Positions 59,842 to 64,000 of a stretch of 64,000 nucleotides of DNA are shown piece after piece. Under the pieces are notes generated by a model. The model searched no databases, was not told the origin of the DNA, and was given only the letters and a program-made list of their open reading frames with translations. The stretch's first letter is position 1; each line of letters opens with the position of its first letter. The stretch comes from Daphnia pulex. Taxonomy: Eukaryota > Arthropoda > Branchiopoda > Diplostraca > Daphniidae. The position numbers and the translations under genes are program-made. The stretch spans positions 12,698,974 to 12,762,973 of the forward strand of contig NC_060024.1 of assembly GCF_021134715.1 (NCBI RefSeq), in the 5' to 3' direction.

Positions 59842-62153
59842 CTATGCTGCTGGTGGAGGTAAAATGCTAATGATGCGGCTGTTGAGAAGCCGGTTGTTAT
59901 CCTTGGCCCAGAGGAAATCGAAATGATTGTAATGCGTGTCGTCTACCTTAATCAACTCTTTGAGATTTGGCAACTGACGCGATAGCCAGGCAACGTCCTA
60001 TAATATAAAGAGTATTATATTAAGAGGACTTGTCGGAACAAAATTATATTTACATCTGCTATTTGATTGAAACTATAATATATTATAATACCTCACTCGT
60101 CGACAAATAATCACTTGAGCCATAAAAGAGATAGACAGGCGTCGTGACTTTGCTTAGATCGTATGAAGGAGGTCTGAGCGATCCATAATGTCGCAAGTTT
60201 CCGAAATATCCGTAGTTATAAGCGCTAAATGTTTCGCCTTTAAAGATGATATAGTATAGCAAATTCTCAATTCAATTTATTATTTATATACCTGAATTGT
60301 GATTCATGGCGAAATGGGCTCCAGTGCGGACGGATGTGCCTGCTGGTAGGTGGCCATCGATCACAGGCAACAGATTCTGAATGAAAAAGATTTAATTTCA
60401 AATAGCTTCAAATAGCTTAAACCGCAATCAAAAATGTTTTGACGGTTGACTTACCAGATCGAAATGTCCGTTATCGTGTCCAACGATGAGAAAGAGAATG
60501 TTGCGGCAGATTGCGGCGCGCAAGTAATTTTGAACGCAGTAGCTTCCCCTCATTTTGTTGAGCCTCATGTCGTTGAACATGAAATTTCGCACCCGTAAAA
60601 TGCGGAAGAGAAACTGCCGATGCACTTGGACAATTTGCAAAATGTTATTTGAATGTGAGGGAATGAATTAACCGTGTATAATAATAGTACGGATATATAT
60701 ATAAAAGCGAACTCGATCAAACCTCAATGTATTTAATAAGGGGAGCGATGGCTCGAACGACTGGACTAGCAATGTGGGCCAAAGAAACAGCTGGGCCCAG
60801 GGCTATCATCATTTGGATTTTGGAATTGAATTGCGGATCGGCGATGGCTGCCACGAAGAACATGGAAGCTCCCATGGAATAGCCTATATAGCTCAATTTC
60901 CCATCTGCGATTCCATTTTTGGCCAGAACGAAATCAACGACGGCGGGAATGTCGTATTTTCCCATTTCGTCCCATCTATTTAACAACAAAAAGGATATTA
61001 TAAATTTTGATAATAGTCAGTTAAATGATTGACTGGTAAATTAATTATGTAACTGACGAGAAATTCCAAAATGCCTCTTCAGACGGATCGAGGTATTGAT
61101 GCTTCCGGGAGTAAGTATTTCCGCGGGCGTTCGAAATCCAGACATCAAATCCCGAATCCGCCAGTTGAAATGCTGTGGGGCATTTGATTGGTTTAAAAAA
61201 AAATTATTGTATGCTTTTTTTTGTTTTTGTTTGATGGGATATAATTGAAAATAATAACTGTAGGTACCCAAGTTTCGATCGGTTGGGCTGATGAGCCAGT
61301 CAGCGGAACTGCCGCCAAATCCATGCTGGAGAAGAACGGGTTTGCCGTAAGGTGGACCTGAGTTGATTCCTTTTCCGTGAGGAATACGATGAAGTTCCAG
61401 GATGTAGCCGTCTTTGGTAACCACTGAATAGGTTTCAGCAGGGTAACCTCTACCAGTTATAATTTCAATCTATGCAATATTATAACGGGTGGATTTCTCA
61501 CTCAAAACAAATATGATATCTACACCGCCCATTCAATGTCAATTATGCAACTCAGTCAATTAACATAATAGCGCAAAATAAAATTAAATAACAAACACTT
61601 GGAGGAAGTTATAACATTCAATAAAAGCCTGATAAAAAAAGTCATTTTAAAAAATATAGACGTAAGAAAGAGAAAGCGGAGACAAAAAGTTTACGATATG
61701 AATTTTCCAAACAGCCAGCCATGATAATTCAAAAACGCCGTTACCGTGTTACTATTTTCGATACAACATTAAATATTATAGCTGTGTGAGATTCCAGCAG
61801 ATCCCGTCTTTTCACTCTTTTGCATGAAGCATTATTAATAAAAATTGTTGCGGATAATAATTGAAATTTACCGATGTCATCCTGGCTTCAGGATTATCCG
61901 GCAGCGGTGTTTTATCTTTTTTCTGCGCCTTGGCCAAAAACGGCGTCATCACTTCGTCAAACACCGGTACGTTGGCAACTGTTTGTGATAGTAACTGCTG
62001 TTTGGCCAGCCACGGATAATCGAGCTTATTACGGTGCTGGAACTGATGACTAGGTCGAGGATGATTAGTTCTAATCAAGTCTAGAGACCAGCACAGTTGC
62101 ACTTTGGCTATGATTAACGTCAAACACACAAGGGCAGAGATACGGCCACTCAT
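59842..62153 (-). CDS. Acid lipase 2 (gastric/lysosomal lipase family), complete, 8 exons, with N-terminal extension
   Basis: Exons: 61872-62153, 61268-61469, 61058-61172, 60723-60975, 60455-60613, 60292-60376, 60092-60237 and 59842-59997, giving 466 codons (465 aa). A signal peptide ([23 protein letters not shown]) is followed by about 70 residues of polar sequence absent from lipase 1, then the lipase fold. Visible features are the oxyanion [12 protein letters not shown] with Ser233, FYGSSDYLS with Asp408 and HYNHFDFLW with His439. Exon borders match lipase 1 except that its last exon is split here; exon 5 is exactly 53 codons in both. The exon 5 acceptor (ATCGGCAG/TTT) is the only frame-compatible one. 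An in-frame ATG at 62195 would add 14 residues before the signal peptide, so the later ATG is preferred. The substrate is not predictable. Confidence 0.9.
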
Positions 62154-63536
62154 CACTTCCAATAAGTTTTTGGTCAATATCGAATTTCTGCCCAATAAAA
62201 TTAAGCACCGCGCGATTAATACGTTTCAAGACAGCGCTGTTGCTGCTGTACACCTTTGGGTTTTTTGTATATTCCTCGGCGCTAGCTGGCAAACACGCTC
62301 CAGCATGCCGATGCTTTGCGAACCGAGTCAGAACTGATGGCATATTGAAATGAGTTTCCACGTTGTTCCTCTAACATATTTTTGAATACTGTATAATTTA
62401 GTCATCCCCCCCCCCCCACTTGCAGCTGTCTTATTTGCTTCTGCTGCAGTCGTGTTATATGGTCAAAACTCGGCTACACGACTCGGTTGCGGAAAACCCA
62501 TGAGAGCGCAGCACTACTGCTGCTGCTGGTTATCGTGAACTTCAAATCAGACGCGATATATTCAATTGAAAGCAGACCATATTATATAACTCATATTTCT
62601 GTGGCACTTGTGGCAGCCGATCTAGGACTTGATTGGCTTTCTATACATACTTGCAATCAGGTCAGGGTGGACCCGTTACCATTTTCTACGGAGACAATTT
62701 TGACAGCCTTCGGGAACGATTCAACTCAATAGTATATCAAAATGTGAAAAACTGCCATCGCTAAATTAATTCAAAATAAAGGAAATAAAATTAATTGCAC
62801 TAAAAAGCAAAATCAAGGAAGGTATTAAAATAATGCCTTCAAGCTTGAATTGGTCAAATTTCAAATGAATATACCCTAGCGCGTGTATAATATCAATATT
62901 CATTCATACAGAAGTTTCATATACAAATTATTGTAATAAGCTCGTTCATTAATTCGTAGCTTCTGGTTATGATATTACACACAAGTAGTAGGTACAGCTA
63001 GCTTCCTTGTTATAGTTTTCTTACCTTGCCGAAAGCCATTTGGACTGAGTGACTAACGGTTTCACCAATTCATTTTCTATCAGGCCTGAGGTATTATTCC
63101 ATTGTTCCACATTTTCAGGCGAATGTAGTCCACATCATCTTCCGTCTGGAGCCGTTCGATTGATACTGAAACACTCTAATACTTACACCTTTATTTGATC
63201 GCGTATGGTTGTAATAAATAATGGAAATGATTGATTAATCATAAAAACGGATAAATGGTAGGACAGGTGTTATAAATGTTAATATACTGACACAATAACA
63301 TTTTCTTTCCCAAGTATCTTCACAAGTATATAGTTGTAGTGATGGCATTACGGGATATTATATAATACGCGTCGCCCAAATCTGATATACAGTTTACGCC
63401 ATCTAGTTCGCGTTTTGAAATCAAGTAGGACTTCAAATATATAATTTGTTTGTTGAAGTCCGCATCACTGACATTACAAGAGGACCCGCGTCCCCGCGAT
63501 TTTACACTACAATTTCGCGATTCATTATTGTATACT
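62154..63536. other. Intergenic DNA between lipases 2 and 3
   Basis: About 1.4 kb. A C11 run occurs at about 62407-62417. No convincing exon is seen: the frames present are short and do not match lipase features. The promoter of lipase 2 should lie just above 62153 but no clear TATA/Inr pair is evident. Confidence 0.5.
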
Positions 63537-63542
63537 TTATTA
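63537..63542 (-). terminator. Candidate polyadenylation signal of acid lipase 3
   Basis: AATAAA on the minus strand about 120 nt downstream of the lipase 3 stop codon (63664-63666). Confidence 0.45.
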
Positions 63543-63663
63543 TTATGATCAAGCAAAGACATAAATAGAATTGGTTTTTTGAATGGCAGGATTGACGGTG
63601 AGCATTCAAGAGATGTAAAATCGGGAAACATTTTATAATTTCATTTGTACTAAATATCCATCG

Positions 63664-64000
63664 TCAATTTGGGGATGGTAGGAATGATATCAGTTGATTG
63701 TTAAGAAGGACATTATTGTTCTTACTGATCAAAAAGCTGGCATGATTGTAATGTTTGTCATCGACTTTGACGAGTTCTTTGACATTGGGCAATTTGGACG
63801 CTAGCCATTCGATGTCCTGCAACACAATAATGCGTGACAGCTCGTTAGCTCATTAATAGACCGAACAAAAAATAAACTATTCCTCGCGCATGCAAATGAA
63901 TGTGGCGAAATTGCTGGTCTTACCTTGGGCGTTACGAGACGATCGTTTTCCCCATAAAATAAGTAGACCGGTACTTTAACTTTACCCAAGTCGTAAGGAG
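63664..64000 (-). CDS. Acid lipase 3, partial (last two exons; continues past the window edge)
   Basis: Exon 63924-64000 is cut by the window edge. It encodes PYDLGKVKVPVYLFYGENDR with the catalytic-acid region (GENDRLVTPK). The last exon, 63664-63816, encodes DIEWLASKLPNVKEL through KHYNHASFLI to the stop, 50 aa. The split of the terminal part into two exons matches lipase 2, not lipase 1, so it is closest to lipase 2 in structure. The catalytic His is kept (HYNH), but the usual DFLW/DFIW after it is replaced by ASFLI. That could alter the active-site floor or mark relaxed constraint. The nucleophile motif lies outside the window. Confidence 0.85.

Noticed and set aside
62487..62732. Plus-strand frame of 81 codons upstream of lipase 2
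   Set aside because: It has no domain or splice context and lies in the intergenic region between lipases.

Overview
The window looks like nuclear DNA of an arthropod, most likely a crustacean of the Daphnia type. This is inferred from short spliced introns (about 60-100 bp beside a few of several kb), TATA/initiator promoters, ZP-domain apical-matrix genes and an acid-lipase family in tandem. No species diagnosis was possible without a search. There are no bacterial-style operons. The very long open frames in the first 37 kb are artefacts of short tandem repeats that happen to lack stop codons.

Bases 1-38155 are almost entirely tandem repeats. A composite block occurs twice in direct orientation with an offset of about 11.1 kb. 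Its order is an AACAG/CACAG pentamer array with a small strand-switched patch, a TTCTTG/TTCTTA hexamer array, a roughly 420-bp non-tandem linker, a 192-bp satellite (A), then a 176-bp satellite (B). Copy 1 covers about 699-11757 and copy 2 about 11758-25245. Satellite A is expanded in copy 2 through higher-order repeats of 10 and 7 monomers. Satellite B then becomes a dimeric array of about 349 bp per unit (B', 25246-33146). This is followed by a polypyrimidine 15-mer array, a GGAGAA array, a GGAAATA array, its inverted TATTTCC counterpart, and six copies of a 173-bp satellite (C).

Bases 38156-50952 hold a zona pellucida (ZP) locus on the minus strand. There is one TATA/Inr promoter, one signal-peptide exon and one exon with the first half of a ZP-N domain. 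Downstream lie three ZP cassettes whose acceptors are at the same homologous position and in the same phase. Cassette 3 is membrane-anchored with a furin-like site, cassette 2 is short, and cassette 1 is a very long Thr/Pro mucin with about 29 Cys-x8-Cys modules. I found no separate first exons for cassettes 1 and 2. The locus can therefore be read as one gene with alternative 3' cassettes, or as three tandem paralogues of which two have lost or hidden their 5' ends.

Bases 50953-57782 are mostly non-coding, with two degenerate tRNA-like sequences near 55.7-55.9 kb. Bases 57783-64000 carry three tandem minus-strand acid lipase genes of the gastric/lysosomal family. Two are complete (403 and 465 aa by my splicing) and the third is cut by the window edge. 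The exon structures of the two complete genes match, which indicates tandem duplication.
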